From assembly GCA_951813515.1 (NCBI GenBank), contig OX638346.1:1605617-1669616 (forward strand): DNA of 64,000 nt. The letters run 5' to 3'. The position numbers and the translations under genes were made by a program. Source of the stretch: an uncultured Pseudomonadales bacterium. Its GTDB lineage: Bacteria; Pseudomonadota; Gammaproteobacteria; Pseudomonadales; Azotimanducaceae. The notes under the pieces were generated by a model, which saw only the letters and a list, made by a program, of their open reading frames with translations, searched no databases and had not been told where the DNA came from. This document shows positions 53,422-62,660 of the stretch, piece by piece (within the stretch, counting starts at the first letter, position 1; each line of letters opens with the position of its first letter).

Positions 53422-54180
53422 TCAACGTGACCCCGACAGGTACAGCGATTCAATTGGCGTGTATTGCGTGGATTTGGGCAGCTTGCACTGGGTCACTTCG
53501 CCGTTCTCGAACGACAGCGCAAACGCGTTGGCCCGTCGCCTGGTGCTCAACACGCGAAAGCCATCGTCGCTGAATGCGAGGGCGCAGTTGTTGTCGATCG
53601 CGAGGCCGGGCCGCCGCAAGCGCTTCAGCATCTGTTGGAAGTCCTCGCGTCGGGGCACGCCGTTGGTGTGACTGTTGTAGTGGGGACAGGCGATCCCCTT
53701 GACCAGGCCGAGACCGGTGACCGCGATGTATTTCCAGTCGTCGGAGTTGTAGTACGCCATCGAATCGCTGTGCCCGCGATCAAACCAGCAGATCGCGCCG
53801 GCGCTGACGCCGCACATGACGGCGCCGCGCTCGAACGCTGCGCGCAGTAGCGCATCGACGCCGAGGTGTCGCCACCGGCGCATCATCATGAGCGTGTTGC
53901 CGCCACCTACGTAGATGATGTCCGCACGGTCGATCTTGTCGCGGACCATTCGCGGCGCCGGCGTCGAACCGAGCAGGTAGAGCACGTCGGTCGTGCAACC
54001 GAGACGCGAGCCATAGACGCGGTCGAACGCCGGCGGGTAGTCGGTGGCGTCGCTGCTGGCGGTGGGAATCAGAAGCGCATGCGGCCGGGACTTGCCCGTG
54101 AGAAGAACGATCTCCCGGTCGAGCGGCTCAGTCGCCAGCGTGCGGATGGCGCCGCCACCGATGGCGACAATGCTGCCCAC
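53422..54180 (-). CDS. Peptidase E / cyanophycinase-like S51 protein
   Basis: A 252-residue class-I-glutaminase-fold Ser peptidase. The nucleophile Ser is in VMCGVSAGAICW; IYVGGGNTLMMMRRW and the His in CPHYNSHTN complete the family pattern. Peptidase E cleaves Asp-Xaa dipeptides. It sits 10 bp after lysA and 147 bp before dapF on the same strand, an unusual insertion in this otherwise standard gene order. A link to Asp-derived lysine synthesis is possible but not demonstrated. Confidence 0.88.
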   Translation of the reverse strand: MGSIVAIGGGAIRTLATEPLDREIVLLTGKSRPHALLIPTASSDATDYPPAFDRVYGSRLGCTTDVLYLLGSTPAPRMVRDKIDRADIIYVGGGNTLMMMRRWRHLGVDALLRAAFERGAVMCGVSAGAICWFDRGHSDSMAYYNSDDWKYIAVTGLGLVKGIACPHYNSHTNGVPRREDFQQMLKRLRRPGLAIDNNCALAFSDDGFRVLSTRRRANAFALSFENGEVTQCKLPKSTQYTPIESLYLSGSR

Positions 54181-54190
54181 CTCGGTCTGC

Positions 54191-55426
54191 CTATTCGCTT
54201 TCCGGCGCCAGTTGATCTCTCACGGTCTCGCGCCGCCGCACCACGCGAAACGCATCGCCCTGGACAAGCACCTCCGGCGGCCGGGAACGGCTGTTGTAGT
54301 TCGACGCGAGCGCCATGCCGTATGCGCCTGCTCCGAAGACGGCGAGTAACGCATCGTCTTCGAGCGCGAGGTCGCGGTCGAGCGCGAGGAAATCCCCTGT
54401 CTCGCATACGGGTCCGACGATATCCCATCGTCGCGGTGCCGCGGCAGAGTCGGTCACCGGTTCCACCCGGTGCCATGCCTGGTAGAGCGCAGGTCGCATC
54501 AGGTCGTTCATCGCCGCGTCCACCACCGCGAAATTCCGGTAGCCCTCGTCGGGGGCCGGCTTCAGGTACTCCACGCGGGTGAGCAGGACGCCTGCGTCCG
54601 CTACGAGGTAGCGGCCCGGTTCGACTACCAGGGTCAGGCCGCGCGCTGCGACAGCCTCCGCTACGTCTCGGCTAAATCCTTCAACGTCGAAGTTGGATTC
54701 ATCCCGGTAGCGGATGCTGAAGCCGCCGCCGAGGTTGAGATGCTCAAGGTCGATGCCTTCGCTCGACAACGTATCGACAATGCGGAACAGGCGATCCCGC
54801 GCGGCGATGTAGGGTGCGGAGTCCTCGATCTGTGAACCGATATGGCAGTCGATCCCGCGCACGTCGAGCACGTCCGCCGCAGCTGCGCGGCGATACATCT
54901 CGAGCGCCTGTGCTTCGGGCACGCCGAACTTGTTCTGCTTCAGCCCGGTGGAGATATAGGGATGCGTCTGCGCGTCGACATCCGGATTCACGCGCACGGA
55001 CACGGGCGCGACCCTCGACAGCAGCCCGGCCCGCGTCTCTAGCCGGTCGAGCTCCTGGACGCTTTCGACGTTGAAGCACCCGATGCCGGCCTTGATGGCG
55101 AAGTCGATCTCGGCGACGGACTTGCCGACGCCGGAAAAGATGACGCGTTCGGGCGTACCCCCCGCGAGGAGCACGCGCTCCAGTTCTCCGCCGGAAACGA
55201 TGTCGAACCCGGCGCCAAGGCTCTCCATCAACCTGAGGATGGCGAGATTGCTGTTAGCCTTTACCGAGTAGCAGATGCCGGCATCGCCAAGCGAATGGGC
55301 CAGGTGCCGATACCGCTCCTCGATAGCCGTTTGGGAATAGACGTACGCCGGCGTGCCCACGGCATCGGCGATGGCTGTCAGGCAGATGTCTTCAGCGTGA
55401 AGTGCATTATCGGTTCGACTGAACAT
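54191..55426 (-). CDS. lysA: Diaminopimelate decarboxylase
   Basis: LysA removes CO2 from meso-diaminopimelate to give lysine, using PLP. The PLP Lys is in CYSVKANSNLAIL, the conserved HIGSQI motif near residue 190 is present, and NLGGGFSIRY binds the phosphate. The second-domain GPVCETGDFLALD carries the Cys of the partner-subunit active site. I start at MFSRTDNALH; the start lies inside the 3' part of lptM. Confidence 0.95.
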   Translation of the reverse strand: MFSRTDNALHAEDICLTAIADAVGTPAYVYSQTAIEERYRHLAHSLGDAGICYSVKANSNLAILRLMESLGAGFDIVSGGELERVLLAGGTPERVIFSGVGKSVAEIDFAIKAGIGCFNVESVQELDRLETRAGLLSRVAPVSVRVNPDVDAQTHPYISTGLKQNKFGVPEAQALEMYRRAAAADVLDVRGIDCHIGSQIEDSAPYIAARDRLFRIVDTLSSEGIDLEHLNLGGGFSIRYRDESNFDVEGFSRDVAEAVAARGLTLVVEPGRYLVADAGVLLTRVEYLKPAPDEGYRNFAVVDAAMNDLMRPALYQAWHRVEPVTDSAAAPRRWDIVGPVCETGDFLALDRDLALEDDALLAVFGAGAYGMALASNYNSRSRPPEVLVQGDAFRVVRRRETVRDQLAPESE

Positions 55427-55524
55427 GCGACGACCTGTGCTTGCTCCTCGGGCAGGTACAGCGGACCCTTCTGACCGCACATGGCGACCATCATGCACAT
55501 TGCTGCGACGAAGGCCCAGCGCAT
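55378..55524 (-). CDS. lptM: LptM (YifL)-like small lipoprotein
   Basis: A 48-residue protein, MRWAFVAAMCMMVAMCGQKG, continuing PLYLPEEQAQ. The CGQKGPLYLPEE core is the mark of LptM, which helps mature the LptD outer-membrane LPS gate. The expected lipobox is imperfect: VAMC has Met before the Cys. The ATG follows AAGAGGACATCC. The tail overlaps the lysA start by 49 bases, and position before lysA matches other gammaproteobacteria. It is too short for ordinary gene finders. Confidence 0.75.
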   Translation of the reverse strand: MRWAFVAAMCMMVAMCGQKGPLYLPEEQAQVVACSVEPIMHFTLKTSA

Positions 55525-55594
55525 GGATGTCCTCTTGGGTTAGGTGCCGCAGTATAACCGGCGGACTCGTGCCTGATGCCGGCGGCGTGATTGG

Positions 55595-56989
55595 TCAGCC
55601 GCTCTCGATACGTTTCCGTGCCTCGCTCACTGCCGCCGCCACCCGGCTCGGCGCCGTTCCCCCCGGGTGATCCCGCGCCGCCAGCGACCCTTCAAGAGAC
55701 AGGACATCCATCACGTCTTCGCCTATCTCCGGCGAGAATCTCCGAAGTTCGGCCACTGACAGGTCAGAGAGCGCAGATCCTTTCTCCTGCGCGTATTGCA
55801 CGGCTCGTCCCACCGCCTCGTGGGCATCGCGGAATGGCGACCCTTTTTTCACGAGGTAGTCCGCCAGGTCCGTGGCCGTGGCGAATCCAAGCTGCGCGGC
55901 TTCGCGCATGCGCGCGGCATCCGGCCGCATCGCGCCAACGATATCGCCGATGGCGCGCAGGCAATCCTTAAGCGTATCGACGGTGTCGAAGAGCGGTTCC
56001 TTGTCCTCCTGGTTGTCCTTGTTGTAGGCCAGCGGCTGGCCTTTCATCAGCACCAGCAGGCTCGTCAGGTTGCCGACGATGCGCCCGGTCTTGCCGCGCA
56101 CCAGTTCGGGCACGTCCGGATTCTTTTTCTGCGGCATGATGCTGGAGCCGGTGCAGAACGCATCTGGCAGTTCCACGAAACCGAACGGCTGCGAGGTCCA
56201 GATCACCATCTCCTCGCACCAGCGCGACAGGTGCGTGGCCGCGATCGCCGCGCAGGAACAGAACTCGATGGCGAAATCGCGGTCGCTCACCGCGTCGAGC
56301 GAGTTGCGGGCAATGCCGTCGAAGCCGAGCGCGTCGGCGGTGGCGGCGCGGTCTATGGGAAACGTGGTCCCCGCGAGCGCCGCCGCGCCGAGCGGTGACA
56401 CATTCAGGCGTGCGCGGCACCCGCGGAAACGCTCCCGGTCGCGGTGGGCCATTTCGAACCAGGCCAGCATGTGGTGGCCGAACGTCACCGGCTGGGCCGT
56501 CTGCAGATGCGTGAAGCCGGGCATGGGATCAGCGCTGTGGCGTTCCGCCAGGTCGACAATCCGGGTCATCACCGCGGTCAGGAGATTCGCGATGCCGTCG
56601 CATTCGTCGCGCAGGTACAGGCGTATGTCGGTCGCGACCTGGTCGTTGCGCGACCGTCCCGTGTGCAGCTTCTTTCCCGCCTCGCCGACAAGGTCCGTCA
56701 AACGCGCCTCGATGTGCATGTGGATGTCTTCGAGCGCATCGGACCACTCGAATTCGCCCGATTCGATCTCGCCACGTATCGTTTCCAGGCCGCCAACGAT
56801 GGCATCGCGCTCGTCGTCGGTCAGGACACCGATAGCGCCAAGCATCCGCGCATGGGCGATGGATCCGGCTATGTCGTGGCGGAACAACCGCCGGTCGAAT
56901 CCAACCGAGGCGGTAAACCGGGCGACAAAGTCGTTGGTGGGTTCGGAAAACCGTCCGCGCAGCAGGCTGTCTTCGTTTCTATCGGTCAT
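55595..56989 (-). CDS. argH: Argininosuccinate lyase
   Basis: ArgH splits argininosuccinate to arginine and fumarate. The fumarase-superfamily signature [21 protein letters not shown] is present, together with [21 protein letters not shown] and [17 protein letters not shown]. At 464 residues the length is standard. It precedes lptM/lysA on the same strand. In many relatives argH faces hemC; here a vapBC pair and an unknown gene lie between. Confidence 0.96.
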   Translation of the reverse strand: MTDRNEDSLLRGRFSEPTNDFVARFTASVGFDRRLFRHDIAGSIAHARMLGAIGVLTDDERDAIVGGLETIRGEIESGEFEWSDALEDIHMHIEARLTDLVGEAGKKLHTGRSRNDQVATDIRLYLRDECDGIANLLTAVMTRIVDLAERHSADPMPGFTHLQTAQPVTFGHHMLAWFEMAHRDRERFRGCRARLNVSPLGAAALAGTTFPIDRAATADALGFDGIARNSLDAVSDRDFAIEFCSCAAIAATHLSRWCEEMVIWTSQPFGFVELPDAFCTGSSIMPQKKNPDVPELVRGKTGRIVGNLTSLLVLMKGQPLAYNKDNQEDKEPLFDTVDTLKDCLRAIGDIVGAMRPDAARMREAAQLGFATATDLADYLVKKGSPFRDAHEAVGRAVQYAQEKGSALSDLSVAELRRFSPEIGEDVMDVLSLEGSLAARDHPGGTAPSRVAAAVSEARKRIESG

Positions 56990-57087
56990 GGGGGAGCGCG
57001 TCCCGACATGGCAGTCGGGGATATTCGGGCCGCGAATTATACCGATGTGCTACTGAGCGGTATTTCGTTCGCGGGACACTGAGCTGT

Positions 57088-57474
57088 TCAAGCTGCCAGC
57101 GTGCGGACACCGTAAAGGGGAATGCGAGCGTCCCGCGTGACGAGGGCCAGACCTTCTGCCTGGGCCTGGGCAACCAGGAACCGGTCGAATGGGTCCCGGT
57201 GATGCATCGGAAGATTGCCCGCCTGCTCCGCGTGATGGAAGGTCAGTGGAAGATGGGTAAATCCCCGTTCGGCAACCAGCGTCTCCAGGTTGTCTGGAGC
57301 AATGAGTCGCCCCTTCGCGCGCTTGACGGCGATCTCCCAACCGGTGATGGCGCTCACGAAGACATCATTGCGCGGGTCGGCGATTTGCGCGCGGGCGTTT
57401 TCAGCCAGTTCCTGGACGTTCGACACGCACCACAGAAATACATGCGTGTCGAGCAACAGCCGCTGCATCGTCAA
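57088..57474 (-). CDS. vapC: VapC-type PIN-domain toxin
   Basis: A 128-residue PIN-domain ribonuclease. Acidic active-site residues are in LLLDTHVFLWCV, SAITGWEIAVKRAKGRL and HHRDPFDRFLVAQAQ, with a further Asp in LVTRDARI. Its ATG overlaps the stop of the antitoxin gene (ATGA). The pair would form a self-repressing complex that releases an RNA-cleaving toxin under stress. Confidence 0.92.
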   Translation of the reverse strand: MTMQRLLLDTHVFLWCVSNVQELAENARAQIADPRNDVFVSAITGWEIAVKRAKGRLIAPDNLETLVAERGFTHLPLTFHHAEQAGNLPMHHRDPFDRFLVAQAQAEGLALVTRDARIPLYGVRTLAA

Positions 57475-57722
57475 TCGGTGTCCGGGAAGATCTTCGAGTT
57501 CTCGATCGCTTCAATGAGTTCCTCATCCTCCTCGTCGAAGTCGGGAGACATCCAGATCTCGCCCTCCAGCCCGCCGAGTTTCCGCTCTTCCGGTCGTTCG
57601 TGGTAGGGCATCAGACGAAGCCAGGGATCCCCTGCCCTGGCAATCACGACTTCCTCTCCTTCCCAAGCCAGCTTCCCCAGCTTGGAAAGCTGCGATTTGG
57701 CTTGGTGCATATTCACTTTCAT
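57471..57722 (-). CDS. vapB: Phd/YefM-type antitoxin
   Basis: An 83-residue antitoxin. The N-terminal MKVNMHQAKSQLSKLGKLAW is the ribbon-helix-like Phd/YefM DNA-binding start, and the acidic C-terminus (FDEEDEELIEAIENS) would wrap the toxin. It lies directly upstream of and coupled to the PIN toxin gene. Confidence 0.9.
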   Translation of the reverse strand: MKVNMHQAKSQLSKLGKLAWEGEEVVIARAGDPWLRLMPYHERPEERKLGGLEGEIWMSPDFDEEDEELIEAIENSKIFPDTD

Positions 57723-57839
57723 CTTCGTCGATGTGATTAGCTAAGTCGGACTAAGTTCACACGAAATGAAACACTCGTCAAGTCGACCTGAGTCGTTCTC
57801 CGATATACTCCGTTGGACGTTCCCCAAGAACGAATTGCC

Positions 57840-58784
57840 ATGAACACGAGAGTCTATTGCGCGCTTGCCGTGTTGGTCTGTGCAATGGGAGCTGCAGCGG
57901 CGGAAATACCCGTCGCTTCGTCGGATCCACTCGAGTCCGCCCTTGACTTTAGCCACTGGACCGATTTCACGACGGCTTGGAACCGGTCGCACGAGACCGA
58001 GTACACGCCTCGCGAGTTGCGTGCCTCGCTTCCTGGCGTCACTACTGCCGACGTCGCATGGGTTCTCGCTGAGAGGGACTTCAACGAGCAAATCCTGGTC
58101 GGAACTCACTGGTCCCCTGAAGATATCCTCTTGGAGGAGCCCCCCGAGGGCAGCTTTCGCCTCGCCGGCAAGTTCATTGGAGAAGTTGCATGGCTAGGCG
58201 TTTTGGCGGCAAGCTACGCAACGACCCGCACCCCCGACCCCGTATGGCCCGCCGAATCCACAGAGGAGGAGGAGATATTGTGGTCGTCCCTTGAGGAGAC
58301 CCTGGGAGACCTGGCATCGCTACGTGGGAATGGGACCGTGCCGGTCAAAGAACTACTTTGGTTTCTTATCGCCCAAGACTTGGACGAACGGGCTTGGCGC
58401 GAGACCTACCTAACCGCAGATGATCTGCTCTCCATGCCCGGTTACGGCTTGTTGCGCAAGATCTACGCGGATGGCATGACGGAGATGATGATCGCGAGCG
58501 TCCTCGGCACAGACCTGGATGATCACTGCCAGAAGTTCCCGGACACGACAATGAAGGTGTGCGAGGCGCTCGCCAAGAGCCAGACTGAAGGAAAAACTCC
58601 CTACGGCGAGATCTACCGGTCCTTCGAACCGGAGGTAGTGCGAGACATATTGCGCTACCCACGGCACAGCAAGGAACCGGTGGATTTCATAGTCGCCCTG
58701 AAGTCAGTTGAAGTCGACTGCGACGAGGAACTTCGCCAGATGCTGTACCCGTTGTTCGGAATCGAACTCGACTCTTGCCGATAG
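57840..58784 (+). CDS. Exported hypothetical protein, 314 aa
   Basis: The N-terminus MNTRVYCALAVLVCAMGAAAA is a signal peptide. The mature protein is acidic, with several Trp and a repeated short helical motif: VTTADVAWVLAERDFNEQIL, VPVKELLWFLIAQDLDERAW and a third near VEPEVVRDIL. Each pairs a start-of-helix with L/V-A-x-D and E. Four Cys in the last third may form disulfides. I do not recognise it. It is divergent from vapB across 117 bp and lies just before hemC on the same strand. Confidence 0.72.
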   Translation: MNTRVYCALAVLVCAMGAAAAEIPVASSDPLESALDFSHWTDFTTAWNRSHETEYTPRELRASLPGVTTADVAWVLAERDFNEQILVGTHWSPEDILLEEPPEGSFRLAGKFIGEVAWLGVLAASYATTRTPDPVWPAESTEEEEILWSSLEETLGDLASLRGNGTVPVKELLWFLIAQDLDERAWRETYLTADDLLSMPGYGLLRKIYADGMTEMMIASVLGTDLDDHCQKFPDTTMKVCEALAKSQTEGKTPYGEIYRSFEPEVVRDILRYPRHSKEPVDFIVALKSVEVDCDEELRQMLYPLFGIELDSCR

Positions 58785-58830
58785 CTCAGCCGCTATCCCG
58801 CGATTCAGTTGGCCCACCGCTGCGGCGTCC

Positions 58831-59730
58831 ATGAACACCATCAGGATTGCGACGCGCAACAGTCCCCTCGCCCGCTACCAGGCGGAACGGGTCGGCTCGT
58901 TGCTCCGGGAAAAGATGGGCGTGCAGTTCGAACTGCTGGGGATGACCACCCAGGGAGACCGGCAGACGGACTCGACCTTTGCGGGCAAGGGCGCCTTCGT
59001 CAAGGAACTGGAGACCGCCTTGCTCGAAGGCCGCGCGGACATTGCCGTGCACAGCATGAAGGACGTGCCCATCGTCCTTCCGGACGGTCTCGCCGTCACC
59101 ACCGTCGGTTCCCGGGCGGACGTGCGGGACGCGTTGATCGCGAGCGACTCGACTTTCGATACGTTGCCCGAGGGCGCGCGTATAGGTTCTTCGAGCCTGC
59201 GGCGGCGGATGCAGCTTCGTTTCGTGCGTCCGGATCTCACCATGATGGACATGCGGGGCAACGTGGGCACGCGTCTTCGGAAACTGGATGACGGCGAAGT
59301 CGATGCGCTTGTGCTGGCGTGCGCCGGGCTCGACCGCCTGGGGCTTGCGGAGCGCATCAGCCAGCGGCTTGCCGTCGATCTCAGCCTGCCGGCACCGGGA
59401 CAGGGCGCGCTCGCGGTGGAGTATCGTGCCGATCGCAGCGATGTACTGGAGCGTATGGCCGCGATCGTTGACCCCTTGGTGGAGAAGACCGTCCTCGCCG
59501 AGCGCACCCTGGTGCGCGCGCTGGGCGGGGACTGCGCGACGCCGCTTGGCGCGTACGCGGAGACACGGGGATCTGCCATGGCACTCACGGCACTATTGGG
59601 TGACGAGAATGGTGAGCATGTGCTGCGGGTATCGGAGCACGGCGACGATCCGATGAAGTTGGGCGAACGCGCGGCGGCGGCGCTGTACGCGATGGGTGCG
59701 GAGGCGCTTTTGGGCCAACGCCAGGAATAG
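58831..59730 (+). CDS. hemC: Hydroxymethylbilane synthase
   Basis: HemC polymerises four porphobilinogen units. The start MNTIRIATRNSPLARYQAE is canonical. Arg-rich substrate motifs GSSSLRRRMQLRF and MRGNVGTRLRKLD are present, and the dipyrromethane cofactor Cys is in ALGGDCATPLG. The 299-residue length is slightly short at the C-terminus but normal for the family. It begins a four-gene hem run. Confidence 0.96.
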   Translation: MNTIRIATRNSPLARYQAERVGSLLREKMGVQFELLGMTTQGDRQTDSTFAGKGAFVKELETALLEGRADIAVHSMKDVPIVLPDGLAVTTVGSRADVRDALIASDSTFDTLPEGARIGSSSLRRRMQLRFVRPDLTMMDMRGNVGTRLRKLDDGEVDALVLACAGLDRLGLAERISQRLAVDLSLPAPGQGALAVEYRADRSDVLERMAAIVDPLVEKTVLAERTLVRALGGDCATPLGAYAETRGSAMALTALLGDENGEHVLRVSEHGDDPMKLGERAAAALYAMGAEALLGQRQE

Positions 59731-59732
59731 GC

Positions 59733-60404
59733 ATGCGTGTATGGGTGACACGGACGGAGCCAGGCGCAAGCCGCTTGGGCGCGCGCCTGGTCGACGCGGG
59801 TTTCGAAGCGTGGGTGCATCCAGTGCTCAAGATCGAACCGGCCTCCTCGCCGCTACCAGGAGGTCAGTTCGCGTTGACGGTCTTTCTGTCGGCACATGCG
59901 GTGGAATTGGCCGTGCGCAATGGTTGGAAACCGACGCCGTCGTTGGCCATCGGGAAGGCCACGCGGCGGGCCCTCCAACGGCACGGCATCGATGCCCGCA
60001 TGCCGGACCGATCGTCTTCCGAAGGAATCATCGCCGCGTTCGCGGCCGATCCGCCGCAGAGCGTCCTGATCGCGGCGGGCGAAGGCGGTCGCGACGTCTT
60101 GCAACAGTGGTTGACGCAGCGCGGCATCCCGGCGGTGAAGTGGTGCCTGTACCGGCGGGTAGCAGTGTCGGGATCGTTGGACTCGGCGCAAGCTATCGAC
60201 GCAATAGTAAGTAGCAGCGCGGCCGCGTTGCGGGTCGTCGCGAACATGTGGTTTGCTTCCTCGCGCAGCGCGAATGTCGCGATGCTGGTACCGTCCGATC
60301 GCGTGGCGCAGTCGGCGAAAGTCCTTGGCTTTGCCCGCGTGGTCGTGACCGATGGCGCCGGCGACGAAGCCGTGATCGCCGCGGTCGAAGGGATCGCGCG
60401 CTAG
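59733..60404 (+). CDS. hemD: Uroporphyrinogen-III synthase
   Basis: HemD closes hydroxymethylbilane to uroporphyrinogen III. This family is poorly conserved; VWVTRTEPGASRLGARLVDAG at the start, FLSAHAVELAV and the SSEGIIAAF and GEGGRDVL loops support it, and the place two bases after hemC and before hemX settles it. The 223 residues are a bit short but complete. Confidence 0.9.
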   Translation: MRVWVTRTEPGASRLGARLVDAGFEAWVHPVLKIEPASSPLPGGQFALTVFLSAHAVELAVRNGWKPTPSLAIGKATRRALQRHGIDARMPDRSSSEGIIAAFAADPPQSVLIAAGEGGRDVLQQWLTQRGIPAVKWCLYRRVAVSGSLDSAQAIDAIVSSSAAALRVVANMWFASSRSANVAMLVPSDRVAQSAKVLGFARVVVTDGAGDEAVIAAVEGIAR

Positions 60405-60430
60405 AACCCGCCGTACCGGAGGAGTTGGCA

Positions 60431-61552
60431 ATGTCCGAGCAAGAGGAAATCACGGACCAACCGCCGGTTGACGACGCACCGGCGCAACGGGCGCGGAAAA
60501 AGCGCGGATTCGGGACAGCCTTCCTTGTGCTCCTTTCCCTGGCCAGCTTGGCGGCGGTGGGATACCTCTACTGGCGCGTCGAGGGAATCGGGGGCAGCGG
60601 CGGCATCGCGTCCCGCCTGGGAGACGACATCGCGCGGCTTGAGCGGGAAGTGGCGCGCACGCGCTCGATGTCGCGCAGTGACACGGAAGAGATGCAAGCC
60701 AAGCTCGGCGAACTGGCGCAGGCATCAGCTGCCCAGGACGCGTCGTTGGACGGCGTCCGGGCCGCGTTGTCCGCCGAGGAGAAGCGCGACAGGCCACCGG
60801 ACCCCGGGGCGTGGAGAATCGCGGAGGTCGAGTACCTGCTCCGGATCGCGAACAACCGTTTGCTGATGGAGCGCGACACCCGCGCAGCCGATCGGATGCT
60901 GGCATCCGCCGATGCCATTCTCGAAGAACTGGACGACTACGCCCTGCACGATGTCCGCGCCATCATCGCTGAAGAGCGCATGGCCCTCGCGAACACCGAC
61001 ACCGCCAATGCACAGTCCATCTTCCTTACGCTCGAAGCCATCAAGGACGCTTTGCCGGAACTGCCTTTGAAACAGCCGGAGTACTTCGAGGCTGTCGGGG
61101 ATGATTCAAAAGAGGCGTCCAGTGATGAACCCGATACGGCTTCCGAACCGGATACGGACTCCCTTGGCGAGGCACTGCAAAAACGTTTCTTCGGCCTGTT
61201 CGAATTTCGGACGCGGGAAAGCGTTGCGCCACGCCCGTTGATACGTCCCGAAGAAGCGCTCTATCTTGAACTAAACCTGAGGCTGGCCCTGGAGCGCGCG
61301 CAGCTCGCGATGCTGAGGGGTGACCAAACGCTGTTCGCGACAAGTCTGAATACCACCCGGGAGTGGCTCGACCAGTACATCGACCCCGACCACGCGGCAA
61401 CGCGGCGTATCGCGGAGGACTTGGACGGGCTTCGCGGGCTCGACATCGAGCAACCCATGCCGGACATTTCGAGATCGCTTTCGCGCCTGCGTGAACTTCA
61501 GAACGGCCAGCGGGATCCGGCGCCGCCCGTCGAACAAGGGCAGGAAGGGTGA
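60431..61552 (+). CDS. hemX: HemX-like membrane protein
   Basis: A 373-residue protein with one N-terminal transmembrane helix (GFGTAFLVLLSLASLAAVGY) and a long helical, partly coiled-coil periplasmic part. ADRMLASADAILEELDDYALHDVR is the conserved HemX core motif. HemX is thought to interact with HemY and regulate tetrapyrrole enzymes, without a known activity. The ATG follows GGAGGAG. Its stop overlaps the hemY GTG start. Confidence 0.88.
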   Translation: MSEQEEITDQPPVDDAPAQRARKKRGFGTAFLVLLSLASLAAVGYLYWRVEGIGGSGGIASRLGDDIARLEREVARTRSMSRSDTEEMQAKLGELAQASAAQDASLDGVRAALSAEEKRDRPPDPGAWRIAEVEYLLRIANNRLLMERDTRAADRMLASADAILEELDDYALHDVRAIIAEERMALANTDTANAQSIFLTLEAIKDALPELPLKQPEYFEAVGDDSKEASSDEPDTASEPDTDSLGEALQKRFFGLFEFRTRESVAPRPLIRPEEALYLELNLRLALERAQLAMLRGDQTLFATSLNTTREWLDQYIDPDHAATRRIAEDLDGLRGLDIEQPMPDISRSLSRLRELQNGQRDPAPPVEQGQEG

Positions 61553-62643
61553 AAGTCCGCACCCTGGTCTACGTCGTCGTCGCAGTCGTCGTCGGCGGGC
61601 TGCTCGGTTCCCTGATGTTGCGGGACGCTGGCTACGTCATGGTCGCGTACGACAACGCGGTATTCGAAACGAGCGTCTGGTTCGCGCTTTTCGGCCTCGT
61701 GGCACTCTGGGTTCTGGCTCGCCTGCTGCTCACTCTCGTGCAACGCTTACTCCGCAGTCGCGCGGACGTCGCCAACTGGGCGAAGAAGCGTAGAGAGACG
61801 GCGGCGAACACGCGCACCGAACAGGGCGTTCTGCACGCCGTCGAGGGTCGCTGGTCTGATGCCCGGAAAGCTCTGACCGACGCGGCGGAACATTCCGCCA
61901 CGCCCATCGTCAACTATCTAGGCGCGGCGCAGGCTGCGCACGAACTGGGAGATGCAGACGGCCGTGATCGCCTGCTTGATCTGGCAGGTGACGTGAGTTC
62001 GGGCGCGACACTGGCCGCGGGACTGACACGGGCGCGGTTCCTCGCAGAAAGCGGCCAATGGCGACAGTGCCTCAAGACACTGGAAGCCCTCCAGGGAGAT
62101 TCGGCGCGCCATCCCCAGGTTCTGGCTATGTTGTTGGCCTGCCACCAGGAGCTTGGCAATTGGGATGCGATCGTCGAACTCGCGCCGGCGGTCGCCAAGT
62201 CGAAGGCGCAGGATCCTGTCGACCTCGAAGAAGCGCTTCAACGCGCCTGGTGCGGGCGGCTGCAGGCAAGCGCCGGGAGCGCCGACACCGTGCGCCACCT
62301 GCGCGAGACCTGGAGCGCGATTCCGCGAAAAATGAAACGCGCCCCCGCCGTCGCCGCGCGCTACGCCGAGTGTCTGCATGCGGCCAGCGACCCGGACGAG
62401 GCCGTGCGCATACTCAAGCGCGCCATCGAAGCGAATCCCGATGATCGCCTCATCACGCTCTATGGCGAAATCCGTTCAGGACGCCCCGCCGAACAACTGG
62501 CGACGGCCGAAAAGTGGCTGGAAGTGACGCCGAACGATCCGGTGTTGCTCCAGGCCCTGGTGCGGCTATGTCTCCTCAACGAGGAGTGGGCGAAGGCGAA
62601 GCGTTACGTCGAGCTTGGCGCAACGGCGAAAACCGCCGACTAG
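61549..62643 (+). CDS. hemY: HemY-like TPR membrane protein
   Basis: A 364-residue inner-membrane protein with two N-terminal transmembrane helices (residues about 5-25 and 43-65) and C-terminal TPR-like helical repeats. WAKKRRETAANTRTEQGVLH and the repeat AARYAECLHAASDPDEAVRILKRAI are characteristic. It belongs to the HemY family that accompanies HemX; it is not the protoporphyrinogen oxidase also called HemY. The GTG start overlaps hemX by four bases. Confidence 0.9.
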   Translation: MKVRTLVYVVVAVVVGGLLGSLMLRDAGYVMVAYDNAVFETSVWFALFGLVALWVLARLLLTLVQRLLRSRADVANWAKKRRETAANTRTEQGVLHAVEGRWSDARKALTDAAEHSATPIVNYLGAAQAAHELGDADGRDRLLDLAGDVSSGATLAAGLTRARFLAESGQWRQCLKTLEALQGDSARHPQVLAMLLACHQELGNWDAIVELAPAVAKSKAQDPVDLEEALQRAWCGRLQASAGSADTVRHLRETWSAIPRKMKRAPAVAARYAECLHAASDPDEAVRILKRAIEANPDDRLITLYGEIRSGRPAEQLATAEKWLEVTPNDPVLLQALVRLCLLNEEWAKAKRYVELGATAKTAD

Positions 62644-62660
62644 AGCCATGAATCCGGCGC

